From: Desulfuromonas sp.
GTDB taxonomy: Bacteria > Desulfobacterota > Desulfuromonadia > Desulfuromonadales > Geopsychrobacteraceae
Assembly: GCA_002869695.1 (NCBI GenBank)
Contig: PKUD01000199.1
Location: forward strand, 1-48,092
Direction: 5' to 3'
DNA: 48,092 nucleotides
The notes below the pieces were generated by a model. The model did no database searches. It saw only the letters and a program-made list of their open reading frames with translations, and was not told where the DNA came from. Of the stretch, positions 8,700 through 18,362 are shown one piece after another (the first letter of the stretch is position 1; every line of letters starts with the position of its first letter). Both the position numbers and the translations under genes were made by a program.

Positions 8700-9527
8700 A
8701 TGGCAATTATTACCATCTCACGAGAAATGGGTGGCGGCGGCATCCCGATCGCACATCAGGCGGCAGAAGACCTCGGCTACAAACTGATCAACGGTGATGC
8801 CATCAAAGAACTTGCTCCGCAATACGGATTGACCAATGAAATCCTGACCCAGATTGACGAGAAACCACCGGCCTTTATCGAAAAACTTGATCGTCAGATT
8901 GAACTCGGGGTTCACCGTATTCAGCTGATCATTCTGGAGCAGTCGCTGAAGGGAAACGTCATCATCTACGGTCGTGGCGGCCAGGATTTGTTACCCAATA
9001 TCAACAGCGTGTTCCGGGTCCGGGTTATTGCACCTTTTGAAGACCGGGTAGAGCGCTGGGCGGAACGAGAATGGATCGACCCGGATCTGGCCCACTCGAT
9101 GGTCCGCAAAAGTGACCAGCAGCGTGCCGGTTTCATCAAATATTATCATGACCGCGATTGGGAAGATCCTCTCCACTATGATCTGGTCATCAACACGGTC
9201 CGTCTCTCTTTCGACATGGCGGTCAAGCTGATTGTCGAGGGCGTCCATGACAAGAATCTGGCAGAGAATAAGGACGCAGGCAAAAAGAAACTGAGGGACC
9301 TGATAATCCAGAAAAAAATCCAGATAGCCCGGCTCGCGGATGAGCGGATCGAGGACATCTATTTTGACATCAGTGTCCGCGATGGCGTGGTGACCCTTGA
9401 GGGTCATGTCTACAGTGAAGCGGAACGTAAAGTCGCTATTGCTGACACCAGAGAGGTCGAAGGGGTCGTTGATCTGATTGACCGACTCAAAGTCGTCGGC
9501 TATCGATCCTCTGCTCAAGACCACTAA
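8700..9527 (+). CDS. Cytidylate-kinase-like protein fused to a BON domain
   Basis: The protein has 275 residues from ATG 8700, preceded by GGAGA at 8 bases. The frame is open from 8628 but the upstream part has no ribosome site. Residues 1-190 match the cytidylate-kinase-like P-loop family: ITISREMGGGGIPIA at the start, VIIYGRGGQDLL in the middle, then an Arg-rich lid (RVERWAEREW) and YYHDRDWEDPLHYDLVINT. The P-loop-like GGGG segment has no obvious Lys, so phosphotransfer is uncertain. Residues about 205-270 form a BON domain (DISVRDGVVTLEGHVYSEAE), a module usually found in periplasmic or ligand-binding proteins. No signal peptide is visible. The gene stands alone between an upstream divergent gene and yebC. 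Confidence 0.85.
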   Translation: MAIITISREMGGGGIPIAHQAAEDLGYKLINGDAIKELAPQYGLTNEILTQIDEKPPAFIEKLDRQIELGVHRIQLIILEQSLKGNVIIYGRGGQDLLPNINSVFRVRVIAPFEDRVERWAEREWIDPDLAHSMVRKSDQQRAGFIKYYHDRDWEDPLHYDLVINTVRLSFDMAVKLIVEGVHDKNLAENKDAGKKKLRDLIIQKKIQIARLADERIEDIYFDISVRDGVVTLEGHVYSEAERKVAIADTREVEGVVDLIDRLKVVGYRSSAQDH

Positions 9528-9553
9528 ACTATTAATCCAAACATGACTCACTC

Positions 9554-9579
9554 AAACGCCGGCAGTTGTGCCGGCGTTT
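9554..9579 (+). terminator. Hairpin after the kinase-BON gene
   Basis: A perfect 11-bp stem AAACGCCGGCA / TGCCGGCGTTT with loop GTTG lies 27 bases past the stop. The stem itself ends in TTT but is followed by CCTGT, so it is a weak intrinsic terminator. Confidence 0.6.
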
Positions 9580-9609
9580 CCTGTAGAACAGAACAAGGAG
9601 TAAAGAACC

Positions 9610-10356
9610 ATGGCAGGACACAGCAAATGGGCCAACATCAAACACCGCAAAGGGGCCCAGGACGCCAAACGGGGGAAAATCTTCACCAAACTGATCAAGG
9701 AAATCACGGTCGCCGCGCGGATCGGCGGCGGTGATTTTGAAACGAATCCTCGCCTGCGACTGGCGGTTGACAAAGCTAAACAGGCAAACATGCCCAAGGA
9801 CAACATCGATCGGGGCATCAAGAAGGGGACCGGCGACCTCGACGGCGTTACCTATGAAGAAGGAACATTCGAAGGCTACGGCCCCGGCGGTGTTGCGGTG
9901 ATTGTCGAATTTCTCACCGACAACCGTACCCGTACCGTGGCGGATGTTCGTCATGCCTTCAATAAGTACGGAGGAAGCCTCGGCGTTAGTGGCTCGGTGG
10001 CCTTCATGTTCGACCGTAAAGGACAAATCATCTTTTCCGAAGATCTGGATTTCGACACGATTTTCGAAGCAGCTCTTGAAGCAGGTGCCGAGGACGTCAA
10101 GGAAGAGAATGGCATCATCGAGGTCGTGACCGATCCGGCTGAATTTGAAACAGTTAAAAATGCTCTTGATGCCCAGGGCCTTGAATATCAGTCTGCTGAA
10201 ATCACCATGATTCCTCAAAACATGTCACCGGTCGAAGGGAAGCAGGCTGAAACACTGATGAAAATGATCGACGCCCTTGAGGACAACGATGATGTGCAGA
10301 ACGTCCATGCCAACTTTGACATCTCCGACGAGGAGATGGAAAGGATCATGGGGTAA
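9610..10356 (+). CDS. YebC/PmpR-family regulatory protein
   Basis: This 248-residue protein starts [20 protein letters not shown], the signature N-terminus of the YebC/TACO1 family, and continues with [20 protein letters not shown] and [11 protein letters not shown]-like sequence ([11 protein letters not shown]). Members act as transcription regulators or, in recent work on several bacteria, as translation factors that ease proline-rich stalls. AAGGAG lies 9 bases before ATG. It is the first gene of the ruvCAB cluster, a common arrangement in bacteria. Confidence 0.95.
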   Translation: MAGHSKWANIKHRKGAQDAKRGKIFTKLIKEITVAARIGGGDFETNPRLRLAVDKAKQANMPKDNIDRGIKKGTGDLDGVTYEEGTFEGYGPGGVAVIVEFLTDNRTRTVADVRHAFNKYGGSLGVSGSVAFMFDRKGQIIFSEDLDFDTIFEAALEAGAEDVKEENGIIEVVTDPAEFETVKNALDAQGLEYQSAEITMIPQNMSPVEGKQAETLMKMIDALEDNDDVQNVHANFDISDEEMERIMG

Positions 10357-10435
10357 GTCGGTGCGTGACGCACGGCTCTCGACGGTCCGAACTGACCTTG
10401 GACAGCGCATCGCATAAATCGCACGTGAAGAAGTG

Positions 10436-10951
10436 ATGAGAATTCTCGGAATTGATCCCGGCAGCCGTGCCACGGGCTACGGATTGATCGAACAACAGGG
10501 CAATCGGTTAATTCATCTCGACAACGGAGCAATCACCACTCGTAGTGGAGATGAACTGGCTCTGCGCCTGCAGCGTATCTATCGCGAACTCTCCGAGTTG
10601 ATCGATAAATTCCGCCCTGACGCGATGGCCGTGGAACAGGTTTTTATGGCCAAGAATCCGGCCTCGGCCCTCAAGCTGGGCCACGCCCGTGGAGCCGCCC
10701 TGTTGGCCGGAGTCAATGCCGACCTGCCTGTCGCTGAATACTCAGCACTGCAGGTCAAAAGTGCCGTTGTCGGATATGGCCGGGCCGCCAAGAGCCAAGT
10801 CCAGCAGATGACCAGGACCCTGCTGAATCTTCCCGAAATTGCCCAGGAAGATGCCGCCGATGCCCTGGCTGTAGCGATCTGTCATGCCCACAGCCACCAC
10901 CTAGCCAGCAGGATGGCCGCGACCAACCTGCGCCCACGCGGGAGACGCTGA
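10436..10951 (+). CDS. ruvC: Holliday-junction endonuclease RuvC
   Basis: This 171-residue junction resolvase has the catalytic acidic residues in [13 protein letters not shown] (Asp7), AVEQVFM (Glu) and a C-terminal [14 protein letters not shown]. Start ATG 10436 (MRILGIDPG) matches the family's usual start; a GTG directly before it could also be used. The stop overlaps the ruvA start by one base (TGATG), indicating translational coupling in the yebC-ruvC-ruvA-ruvB operon. Confidence 0.97.
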   Translation: MRILGIDPGSRATGYGLIEQQGNRLIHLDNGAITTRSGDELALRLQRIYRELSELIDKFRPDAMAVEQVFMAKNPASALKLGHARGAALLAGVNADLPVAEYSALQVKSAVVGYGRAAKSQVQQMTRTLLNLPEIAQEDAADALAVAICHAHSHHLASRMAATNLRPRGRR

Positions 10952-11550
10952 TGATCGCCATGTTGACCGGACAGATTGCCTATCGCAGTACCGACCATAT
11001 CATTCTGGATGTCGGCGGCGTTGGCTATCGCCTGCAGATTCCCCTTTCGACCTTCTATGCCCTGCCCGAAACGGGACAGGTTCAATTGAAGGTTCATACT
11101 CACGTCAAGGAAGATGCGATCCAGCTGTTCGGCTTCCTCACTGAAGCTGAAAAAAACTTTTTTGCTCTGCTGATCTCGGTCTCAGGGGTTGGTCCGAAAC
11201 TGGCAACCACCGTTCTGTCGCATATCCCGACGGATGAACTCGGGCAGGCCCTGACCGATGGTGATATTGCCCGCCTGACGGCGATTCCGGGGATCGGCAA
11301 AAAAAGTGCTGAGCGACTGGTCCTGGAACTGCAGGACAAAGCCGCAACCCTGTCCATCAATCTTCCGGCTCCGGTCAAAGGGGCAGCACCGACGCGGATC
11401 GACAGCAGTCACCAGGACGCCATTTCAGCACTTGTCAATTTGGGCTACAAAGAGAACCTGGCGAAGAAAGCCCTCAAAGGAATTGAACTTCAGCCGAACA
11501 CCCCGCTTGAGGAGATCCTCAAAGGGGCTCTCAAGATTCTGGTCAAATAA
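10951..11550 (+). CDS. ruvA: Holliday-junction branch-migration subunit RuvA
   Basis: The protein has 199 residues and binds four-way junctions as a tetramer, recruiting RuvB. The N-terminal OB-fold is visible at GQIAYRSTDHIILDVGGVGY. Helix-hairpin-helix motifs follow at SVSGVGPKLA and AIPGIGKKSAERLVLELQDK. The C-terminal RuvB-binding domain (DAISALVNLGYKENLAKKAL) is complete. It overlaps ruvC by one base. Confidence 0.97.
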   Translation: MIAMLTGQIAYRSTDHIILDVGGVGYRLQIPLSTFYALPETGQVQLKVHTHVKEDAIQLFGFLTEAEKNFFALLISVSGVGPKLATTVLSHIPTDELGQALTDGDIARLTAIPGIGKKSAERLVLELQDKAATLSINLPAPVKGAAPTRIDSSHQDAISALVNLGYKENLAKKALKGIELQPNTPLEEILKGALKILVK

Positions 11551-11568
11551 ACCGGCAATGGAGAGACC

Positions 11569-12594
11569 GTGAACGAACGTCTGATAGCTGCTGAACTGAA
11601 ACCTGAAGATCTGACGCTGGATGTGGGCCTGCGGCCGCAGTCACTGGCTGAGTACGTCGGCCAACTGAAAGCCAAGAAGAACCTGCAGATCTTTATTGAT
11701 GCCGCCCGCAAGCGCCAGGAAGCCCTTGACCACGTCCTTTTTTTTGGCCCACCGGGACTCGGCAAGACAACCCTGGCAAACATTATCGCCCAGGAGATGG
11801 GGGTTAGCATCAAAAGCACTTCAGGACCAGTCATTGAAAAAGCCGGTGACCTTGCAGCGGTGCTGACCAATCTGGAAGAGGGTGACGTCCTTTTCATTGA
11901 TGAAATACACAGATTATCCCCTGTTGTTGAAGAAATTCTCTATCCGGCAATGGAAGATTATCAACTTGATATCATGATCGGTCAGGGCCCCTCAGCGCGC
12001 ACCATCAAGCTTGACATCCCTCGCTTTACCCTGGTCGGAGCAACCACCAGAGCAGGCTTGCTCTCTTCGCCGCTACGTGACCGATTCGGCGTCATCAGTC
12101 GCCTCGAATTCTACTCGACCGAGGAACTGACCACGATTGTCCAACGCAGCGCCAGAATTCTTGATATCGAGATCGAAGTCGAAGGAGCAGTGGAGATCGC
12201 CCGTAGAAGCCGCGGCACGCCGAGAATAGCCAACCGGCTGCTGCGCCGGGTGCGCGATTTTGCTGAAGTCGAAGGTGATGGCATTGTAAGCCGTTCTTTG
12301 GCAGACAGTTCCTTAGGGCGCCTTGAAGTGGACAAGCAGGGGCTGGACTATATGGACCAGATTCTGTTGCTGAGTATCATCGAAAAATTCGCTGGCGGTC
12401 CGGTCGGTCTTGACACATTGGCGGCAGCGATCGGCGAAGAGCGTGATACGATTGAAGATGTGATTGAACCCTACTTAATCCAGCAGGGTTTCCTGAATCG
12501 CACGCCTCGCGGCCGTACAGCGACGGAGCTCTGTTATCGCCATTTTCAGAAAACTCCCCCGGAGCAGGGCCGCAACGGCACCCTGTTCGGTTGA
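11569..12594 (+). CDS. ruvB: Holliday-junction ATPase motor RuvB
   Basis: This 341-residue AAA+ ATPase drives branch migration on RuvA-bound junctions. The Walker A is [12 protein letters not shown], Walker [13 protein letters not shown], sensor 1 LVGATTRAG and the arginine-finger region PLRDRFG. A winged-helix domain follows at the C-terminus (FLNRTPRGR). The start is GTG 11569, with GGAGAG 5 bases before it. The ruvA-ruvB gap is 18 bases. Confidence 0.97.
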   Translation: MNERLIAAELKPEDLTLDVGLRPQSLAEYVGQLKAKKNLQIFIDAARKRQEALDHVLFFGPPGLGKTTLANIIAQEMGVSIKSTSGPVIEKAGDLAAVLTNLEEGDVLFIDEIHRLSPVVEEILYPAMEDYQLDIMIGQGPSARTIKLDIPRFTLVGATTRAGLLSSPLRDRFGVISRLEFYSTEELTTIVQRSARILDIEIEVEGAVEIARRSRGTPRIANRLLRRVRDFAEVEGDGIVSRSLADSSLGRLEVDKQGLDYMDQILLLSIIEKFAGGPVGLDTLAAAIGEERDTIEDVIEPYLIQQGFLNRTPRGRTATELCYRHFQKTPPEQGRNGTLFG

Positions 12595-12609
12595 AGAAAG
12601 GTCGGCTTT

Positions 12610-13068
12610 TTGAAAAAGCTCTTTTCATGCTGCCTGTTACTGTGGCTGTCAGCCTGTGTTCCTCTGCTGGACAGTATCAACGAAACCACCCAGAAAATCC
12701 CTGCTGATCAGCAGCTCTTCCTGGATGGAGTTGAACAATTCAGCCAACAGCGGGAGGCGTCAACGCTGCGTCTGTTGCAAGACCGTTTCCCTTCAAGCCC
12801 CTGGACCAGCAAGGCCGCGGCGATCCTGTCCCTGATTGATCAAATCAACGGCCAGGAACAGCAACTCGCACAACTGCAGAGCCAGCTGGCACAGCAGCAA
12901 CAGCAGCTGGCCAAACATGCGAACCACAGTACCGATCAGGAGCTGGAAGAACACATCAAACGCTGTCAATCGGACAATCAGCGACTGAAAGAAGAGTTAT
13001 CCGTCTCCCGCAGGCAGCTGGAAGCGCTACGTGAACTCACCATCGAGCTGGAACTGAAAGAACCTTGA
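12610..13068 (+). CDS. Coiled-coil lipoprotein, unknown function
   Basis: The protein has 152 residues and starts at TTG 12610, with AAGG 8 bases upstream. The signal sequence KKLFSCCLLLWLSAC has a lipobox ending at Cys16, so it is a likely lipoprotein. A short helical domain around residues 35-75 contains FLDGVEQFSQQREAS and the repeat-like RFPSSPWTSKA. Residues 82-150 form a Gln-rich heptad coiled coil (QLAQLQSQLAQQQQQLA). The layout recalls small TPR/coiled-coil lipoproteins that organise envelope complexes, but no family is assigned. It sits 15 bases after ruvB and 16 bases before the unknown 779-aa gene. Confidence 0.8.
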   Translation: MKKLFSCCLLLWLSACVPLLDSINETTQKIPADQQLFLDGVEQFSQQREASTLRLLQDRFPSSPWTSKAAAILSLIDQINGQEQQLAQLQSQLAQQQQQLAKHANHSTDQELEEHIKRCQSDNQRLKEELSVSRRQLEALRELTIELELKEP

Positions 13069-13084
13069 TCTGCAGGGCAGCTTG

Positions 13085-15424
13085 ATGAAAGAGACCGATC
13101 TCAAACAATTCGCCAGACAACTTGCCATCTGGGCAGATCTGGTGATCGAACATGGTCGGACACCCTTTCGCCGGGTCGATCAGTTCCCTCTCCTGTATAC
13201 CAGCAAAGGCTTTTTCCGCCCGCCTCTGGTCTTCTGGATCAATCGACAGAGCCTGATGGCCGGCGGCATCGTCCTCCTCCCAGACAACAATCTGCCGAAG
13301 CAACTGGAACTGGGCTCTGCCACTGCCGCAGCCCTCGGCCTTAAACATTTCGTCACATGGGAAAGCAGCAGAATCTGTATCTGGAACACTGATGGCGAAA
13401 CAACCTGCATGGAGAAGCAGCTTCCGGTGACTGCGGGCGATGAACCGGAAACCTTTCGGGCCCTGCTGTTGGAGGTTATGGAAGAGGTCAAGCTGCTGTC
13501 CGTTTTGGGCATGGTTCCGGCCAACCAGTTGTCAGCCACTTATCTCCACAACCTGTTCCAGGAGACCCTCAATTCAGCGCGTGGCCCGCTGGTCAACACC
13601 TTCCGCCAGACCCGGGCTGATGGACAATTAAAAGAGAACATCAGCAGGGCAGACCGGCAAGCAGAGCAATTTAACCGCCTGACCCTGCTGCGCCTGTTGG
13701 CACTCCTCTGGCACGATGTGTTGCCGGAATCAATTCTGCCGGAAAAACTGCAAACGGCTATGCAATTGGTGATCCCGTCTCTGCCTCCGGAGCTCCACCA
13801 GCCCCTTTCTCAGGGCCTGCAGGAGCAGGAACCGGTCCTGCCGCTCGAGAGCGCGGTCTGCTATCATCACCTGCTGCTGCGCCTTCGTCAGATCACCTGG
13901 AACAAGCCCGTCGAACGGGCCAGGCAGGCCATCAGTCAGTTCCTGTCCCCGGAAAAGACGTCCCCCGTGCGTCCCTTTCTGCCCCCAGCAAAAGAGGTCC
14001 CACTGCTGCAAATCAACCCAAAAGTGCCGTTGTTGGGCTATAGTCTGCTCCATGAGCTTTCCGGATCGGCATCGTTCCTGGCCTCGGCTGCCCTGCTGCG
14101 ACATGTCAACAATGACCCGCCTGCGCATCAACACTGCGGCACCCTGTTCCGGTTTTCCGAGCTTCCCCTCCCGGCTACCCGCATCCAGGGTCAGCTCACC
14201 AACCGGAGAAGAGTTCCCAGGGACGTGCGTCAGCGATACGATGCCCTGCTCAGAGCCTCCTGGCCGACCCGACGGTTCGACCTGCCCCCCGACTCACCCT
14301 ACTGGGTATTAGAAACCATCCACCTGCTCGGCATGAGTCCCATGAATGCTGAATTGGAACTGGAAATCCCTTCTTCCTGGCTCATTGCACCATGCGGGCA
14401 GACCCTGTGGACCCTGATAAGCGAAAATTTCCAGCTGCACACGGTAACCTGGGAGGAGCAGACAACGATCCTTTCTCTGCAAAAACAGCGGGGAGGGGTA
14501 GACATCACAAAAGTTATCTACCGGCAGACGGAACGTCAGATCGACTGGAGTGAAACAACCGGCAGGACGCGTGCCTTGCTGCTGTTCAGCTTGCTCCTCC
14601 CGGATCCCATCTATCAGCTGTTGCAATCGGACCGCTTTCAACCCTGCAGAGAGATTTCAACAACCGCTGCGACCGATCAGGGTCTGCGCGCCTACAGCAG
14701 AACTTTGCTGGGTCGCCGCCTCTGGAAACTGCTCGGCGGCGACGAACCAGCTGACACTGCCGATCAGATCAGACAACAGTCCGACATGCTCGGCTGGCCT
14801 GTGCCGGCAGAAGACATCCTCTGCCGGCTGAGCCTTTCGGCGACAAACGAGCCCCGGTCTGACCGTCATCAGCAGGAACAAGATCAGACACTCACTGAGC
14901 TGCTCAAGCTTTCCACAGATCTCGATTTCCCGGTTCCGCAATGGCAGGAGACACACCCGGCCTCGTCCGTGCGTCAGGTGGCGACGTCCAACCACCGGCA
15001 AAGGATTGTCCACAACCTTAAAGCCCGGGGACTGCCAGATTTTCCAGAACAGTATCTCTATCAACTCGACTCTCCGGAACTGACCCGCTACCACTTCCAA
15101 CCACCGCTGCAGGTCACCAGCGAACTCCTGGGACAGTATGAGTTGATCGACTCAACTCAGGCCAGCTTCATCGTCCAGGGTGAAGCGACGGTCGAAGCGT
15201 TAAATCTCTGCGCAAAGCTTGGTCGCTGCGAGGTCGAACTTCCAGTGGATCAGCAGCAGCTCAACAGCATACTCACCTCCTACCGCAATGATCTGTTGCA
15301 ACTGCGACAGGAATTGTCCCGACAGGCGCATGTCCTGCTGGAAAACCCGCAGGCAGCAGAAAGGCTCTCCAAAAAAATCTGGCATGAGCTGAATCTCCCC
15401 CCCTGGAAATGGCTCGAACATTGA
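13085..15424 (+). CDS. Large uncharacterised protein (779 aa)
   Basis: I do not recognise this family. The start is placed at ATG 13085 (MKETDLKQFARQLA), with AGGG about 8 bases upstream; a TTG lies directly before it. There is no signal peptide or membrane segment. Residues 1-110 hold alternating strands and helices, with FRRVDQFPLLYTSKGFFRPP and GLKHFVTWESSRICIWN, a shape loosely like restriction-endonuclease-type N-terminal domains. The middle (about 120-290) is helical, with LLRLLALLWHDVLPESILP. A linker is followed by FRFSELPLPATRIQGQLTNR and a C-terminal domain ending PPWKWLEH. Base composition matches its neighbours. It is probably cotranscribed with yebC-ruvCAB and the lipoprotein, which suggests but does not show a DNA-related role. 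Confidence 0.8.
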   Translation: MKETDLKQFARQLAIWADLVIEHGRTPFRRVDQFPLLYTSKGFFRPPLVFWINRQSLMAGGIVLLPDNNLPKQLELGSATAAALGLKHFVTWESSRICIWNTDGETTCMEKQLPVTAGDEPETFRALLLEVMEEVKLLSVLGMVPANQLSATYLHNLFQETLNSARGPLVNTFRQTRADGQLKENISRADRQAEQFNRLTLLRLLALLWHDVLPESILPEKLQTAMQLVIPSLPPELHQPLSQGLQEQEPVLPLESAVCYHHLLLRLRQITWNKPVERARQAISQFLSPEKTSPVRPFLPPAKEVPLLQINPKVPLLGYSLLHELSGSASFLASAALLRHVNNDPPAHQHCGTLFRFSELPLPATRIQGQLTNRRRVPRDVRQRYDALLRASWPTRRFDLPPDSPYWVLETIHLLGMSPMNAELELEIPSSWLIAPCGQTLWTLISENFQLHTVTWEEQTTILSLQKQRGGVDITKVIYRQTERQIDWSETTGRTRALLLFSLLLPDPIYQLLQSDRFQPCREISTTAATDQGLRAYSRTLLGRRLWKLLGGDEPADTADQIRQQSDMLGWPVPAEDILCRLSLSATNEPRSDRHQQEQDQTLTELLKLSTDLDFPVPQWQETHPASSVRQVATSNHRQRIVHNLKARGLPDFPEQYLYQLDSPELTRYHFQPPLQVTSELLGQYELIDSTQASFIVQGEATVEALNLCAKLGRCEVELPVDQQQLNSILTSYRNDLLQLRQELSRQAHVLLENPQAAERLSKKIWHELNLPPWKWLEH

Positions 15425-15474
15425 CAATCCCGAGTTTTTCTGGCAATGCTGGATTTTATCTTCAGAGGTGAACC

Positions 15475-16011
15475 ATGAATATTTTGCTGCATGTCTGCTG
15501 TGGAAACTGCGCGATCTATCCGGTTAAAGTTCTGCGCGAGCAGAACCATACTGTCACCGGCTATTTCTTCAATCACAACATCCACCCATATCAGGAATTC
15601 AAACGTCGTCTGGAAACCACCAGGGAATACGCTGACCGGGTGGAACTACCGCTTTTGATTGACGAAGAGTACCGCCTGGAAACGTTCCTGGCGGAAGTCG
15701 CTGCCGATCCCTCCCGCCGCTGCAGCTACTGCTACCGCTCCCGTCTGGCAGCAACTGCCAGGACCGCAGCAGAGTCGGGGTTCGAAGCGTTCACCACGAC
15801 GCTGCTCTATTCCCGCTATCAGCAACACGATGAGATTGTCGAGTACGGTCAACAACTGGCCACAGAATTCAATCTGACTTTTCACTACGAGGACTACCGG
15901 AGTGGCTGGCAGGAAGGAATCCGCATCTCGAAAGAGTTGGGTCTATACCGTCAACAGTATTGCGGATGTATCTATTCGGAGAAAGAACGTTACGCTCCGC
16001 GCCCGCAATAG
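15475..16011 (+). CDS. queH: Epoxyqueuosine reductase QueH
   Basis: This 178-residue protein of the former DUF208 family performs the last step of tRNA queuosine synthesis (epoxyqueuosine to queuosine), replacing QueG. Family motifs are the N-terminal LLHVCCGNCAIYP, the FNHNIHPYQEFKRRL loop, RCSYCYRSRL, FTTTLLYSRYQQHD and the C-terminal YRQQYCGCIYSEKER. The paired CC and CxxC motifs fit the metal and [4Fe-4S] ligands known for QueH. GAGGTG lies about 6 bases before ATG 15475. Confidence 0.95.
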   Translation: MNILLHVCCGNCAIYPVKVLREQNHTVTGYFFNHNIHPYQEFKRRLETTREYADRVELPLLIDEEYRLETFLAEVAADPSRRCSYCYRSRLAATARTAAESGFEAFTTTLLYSRYQQHDEIVEYGQQLATEFNLTFHYEDYRSGWQEGIRISKELGLYRQQYCGCIYSEKERYAPRPQ

Positions 16012-16086
16012 TTTCGACTTTGACTGCCAGGGCCTTCGGAACACTGTTCGTTGCGCATTGCCCGGCACCCCGGGCCATACTCTTTA

Positions 16087-16095
16087 TGTTATAAT
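16087..16095 (+). promoter_or_regulatory. Extended -10 promoter for the phasin-ubiB unit
   Basis: The sequence TGTTATAAT is an exact extended -10 element (TG-n-TATAAT), about 50 bases upstream of the phasin-like start. No good -35 is seen at 17 bases, as expected for this class. A short GC hairpin (16060-16075) lies just upstream. Confidence 0.55.
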
Positions 16096-16145
16096 TTTCA
16101 CGAGTTACAAAGGCAGCCTAACATCTTTTCATGGGAGGAACGAAT

Positions 16146-16454
16146 ATGCTCGAGTTTGTTGAAAAGACCATGTTGGCCGGTATCGGCGCCCTTTCCCTGA
16201 CCCAGAAAAAGGGCGATGAGCTGCTCCAGGAACTGAAGGAACGGCTCGACCTGACCGAGGAAGAAGGCAAAAAACTGCTGGGCAAGCTGGAAGATGCGGC
16301 CCGCGAAAACCAGGCCCGCCTGGAGGAATTGGCCCGCGAAGAGGTCAAAAGCGCCTGTCAGAGGGTCGGATTGGTCACCAACGAAGAATTTGAAAAGATG
16401 AAAAAAAAGGTGGGCCAACTCGAGAAACAGTTGAAAGCCCTGAAAAACTCCTGA
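16146..16454 (+). CDS. Phasin-family-like coiled-coil protein
   Basis: This 102-residue, highly charged protein is predicted to be almost entirely helical. ATG 16146 is chosen because GGAGG lies 7 bases upstream; an upstream ATG at 16131 overlaps that site. It begins LEFVEKTMLAGIGALSLTQKK, continues with helical LLQELKERLDLTEEEGKKLL and ends in a coiled coil (KKKVGQLEKQLKAL). This matches small PhaF/phasin-superfamily proteins, which often precede UbiB-family genes in Desulfuromonadales (recollection). Whether it binds polyhydroxyalkanoate granules or membranes is unknown; no PHA synthase is in the window. Confidence 0.8.
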   Translation: MLEFVEKTMLAGIGALSLTQKKGDELLQELKERLDLTEEEGKKLLGKLEDAARENQARLEELAREEVKSACQRVGLVTNEEFEKMKKKVGQLEKQLKALKNS

Positions 16455-16471
16455 GCGGATAATTACCATTG

Positions 16472-18163
16472 ATGCTGCCCTTTACCCGGATCAACCGCAA
16501 TATCCGTTCCCTGAAACGTTACCGCCAGGTCCTCGGCGTCCTGATCAAATACGGCTTTGGTCATGTCATCGAAGAGTTGAATATCAACTATTACCTGGAG
16601 CTGGGCAAACGGATCGTGACTTTGGGTGCCAAAACTCAGGACATCGAGCGACTGACCCAACCGGAACGTCTGCGGATGGCGATGGAGGAATTAGGCCCGA
16701 CGTTCGTCAAACTCGGGCAAATCCTTTCCACCCGACCCGACCTGGTTCCGAAAGAATACACCGAGGAATTCAGAAAACTGCAGGACAAGGTTCCCGCAGT
16801 GGACTTCCAGCAGATACGTCAGCAGATCGAGAAAGAATTCGACCGACCAATCACTGAGACGTTTGCCGAAATTGACCCGGAACCGATAGCGGCCGGGTCA
16901 ATAGCCCAGGTCCACCGAGCACGATTACATTCCGGTGAAGACGTGGTGGTAAAAGTCAGACGACCGGGCATCCTCAAGATTCTCGAAACCGATCTCGACA
17001 TCCTCGCCGGACTCGCCTATCTGGTTGAAAACCATCTGCCGACCAGCGAGCTGTACGACCCCTCCGGAGCTGTTCGCGAATTCCGTCGAACCGTTTTTCG
17101 CGAGGTTGACTTCACCCGTGAAGGGCTTACCACTGACCGGTTCGCCAATCACGCCAAGGACATTAAATCAGCCTACACGCCCAGTGTCTACTGGGATCAG
17201 ACCGGTGAAACTGTTCTGACCCTGGAACAGGTCGATGGCATCAAAGTCACTTCTTTTGAGGAACTTGAATCCCAGGGTCTCGACCGCAAAAAAATAGCCG
17301 AGAACTGCGCCACAATTCTGCTCGAACAGGTTCTGGTCCATGGCCTTTTCCATTGTGATCCACATCCCGGCAATATCATGGTCCTGCCAGAGGAAAAAAT
17401 CTGCTTTCTTGATTACGGTATGATCGGTCGACTGGACGATGAACTGAAACAGCAACTGGCTGAGCTTCTGGTTGCGGTCCTGCAGCGGGATGCTCAGCGG
17501 ATCATCAGCCTGTTGATCTATTCCGGGGACCTCACCGAAGACATTGATCGCGGCGCCCTCAAGCGGGATATCACTGAATTCATTGATGACTACTACGACC
17601 TGCCCCTGGCTGACTTCAATACCGGTCGTCTCCTGACCGATTTCGTCGATATCCTGAACCGTTACCGGATCCGCTTCCCGGCAGATCTGATCCTCTTGGC
17701 CAAAGCACTGGTGACGCTGGAAGGGGTGGCCCGCCAACTTGATCCGGAGTTCAACCTTGTCTTTTACTTGAAACCACAGGTCGAGCATCTGGTGCGCGCC
17801 AGACTCAGCCCGATCTGGATGTCGCGAGATCTGGTTGCCCTCGGACGCGACTATGGATCCCTGTTCCGGCAACTGCCACAGGACCTGCGTGAACTGGTTC
17901 ATCGGGTGAACCACAACAAATTCAAAATTGATCTGGAACACCGCGGCCTCGAACGGCTGATAACCGATCTCGACAAATCCACCAACCGCATCTCCTTCAG
18001 CATGGTCATTGCTGCGCTGGTGATCGGTTCTTCGCTGATCATGCAAACCGACAAAGGTCCGATGCTGTTTGACTTCCCAATCCTCGGGCTGCTGGGTTAT
18101 TCAATTGCCGCATTTCTCGGCCTGGGCCTGGCTGTTGCAATTCTCCGCTCGGGCCGGATGTAA
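16472..18163 (+). CDS. ubiB: UbiB/ABC1-family protein kinase-like ATPase
   Basis: The protein has 563 residues. The UbiB KxGQ motif is in [16 protein letters not shown], the Ala-rich loop is [13 protein letters not shown], the catalytic and metal motifs are [12 protein letters not shown] and [10 protein letters not shown], and two hydrophobic helices close the C-terminus (near 500-560). Family members are atypical kinase-like ATPases needed for ubiquinone synthesis or lipid homeostasis. In a probably menaquinone-using organism the role may be in quinone or isoprenoid-lipid handling. ATG 16472 is used; the TTG before it is an alternative and the ribosome site is weak. It follows the phasin-like gene by 17 bases. 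Confidence 0.92.
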   Translation: MLPFTRINRNIRSLKRYRQVLGVLIKYGFGHVIEELNINYYLELGKRIVTLGAKTQDIERLTQPERLRMAMEELGPTFVKLGQILSTRPDLVPKEYTEEFRKLQDKVPAVDFQQIRQQIEKEFDRPITETFAEIDPEPIAAGSIAQVHRARLHSGEDVVVKVRRPGILKILETDLDILAGLAYLVENHLPTSELYDPSGAVREFRRTVFREVDFTREGLTTDRFANHAKDIKSAYTPSVYWDQTGETVLTLEQVDGIKVTSFEELESQGLDRKKIAENCATILLEQVLVHGLFHCDPHPGNIMVLPEEKICFLDYGMIGRLDDELKQQLAELLVAVLQRDAQRIISLLIYSGDLTEDIDRGALKRDITEFIDDYYDLPLADFNTGRLLTDFVDILNRYRIRFPADLILLAKALVTLEGVARQLDPEFNLVFYLKPQVEHLVRARLSPIWMSRDLVALGRDYGSLFRQLPQDLRELVHRVNHNKFKIDLEHRGLERLITDLDKSTNRISFSMVIAALVIGSSLIMQTDKGPMLFDFPILGLLGYSIAAFLGLGLAVAILRSGRM

Positions 18164-18219
18164 GATCAAATCTGCGCAGTTGTGTCTTTAACAACACAGA
18201 GCCCCGTAAATTTTCCAAG

Positions 18220-18275
18220 TATTGCTACAGCAATAATCCCTGGAGCAATAACGCTTCAAATCCCTCTCAGCAATT
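18220..18275 (+). promoter_or_regulatory. Candidate enhancer-binding sites upstream of the lpxC sigma-54 promoter
   Basis: A perfect dyad TATTGC-taca-GCAATA (18220-18235) overlaps the first of three AGCAAT elements starting at 18229, 18244 and 18269. They lie about 30 to 85 bases upstream of the sigma-54 core, within reach of a bound bacterial enhancer-binding protein. The nearby NtrX is an obvious candidate, but no binding consensus was tested. Confidence 0.5.
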
Positions 18276-18302
18276 CCGAGCAGTTACATAACAGAGAAAA
18301 CA

Positions 18303-18318
18303 TGGCAAAATAATTGCA
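18303..18318 (+). promoter_or_regulatory. Sigma-54 (RpoN) promoter of lpxC-ntrY-ntrX
   Basis: TGGCAAAATAATTGCA matches the sigma-54 -24/-12 consensus TGGCAnnnnnnTTGCA, with the invariant GG and GC exactly 10 bases apart. Transcription would start near 18329, giving a leader of about 34 bases before lpxC. Confidence 0.8.
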
Positions 18319-18362
18319 TATCTTATGAACTTGTTTTTTAACCCTGTAAAGACGGCAGATTT

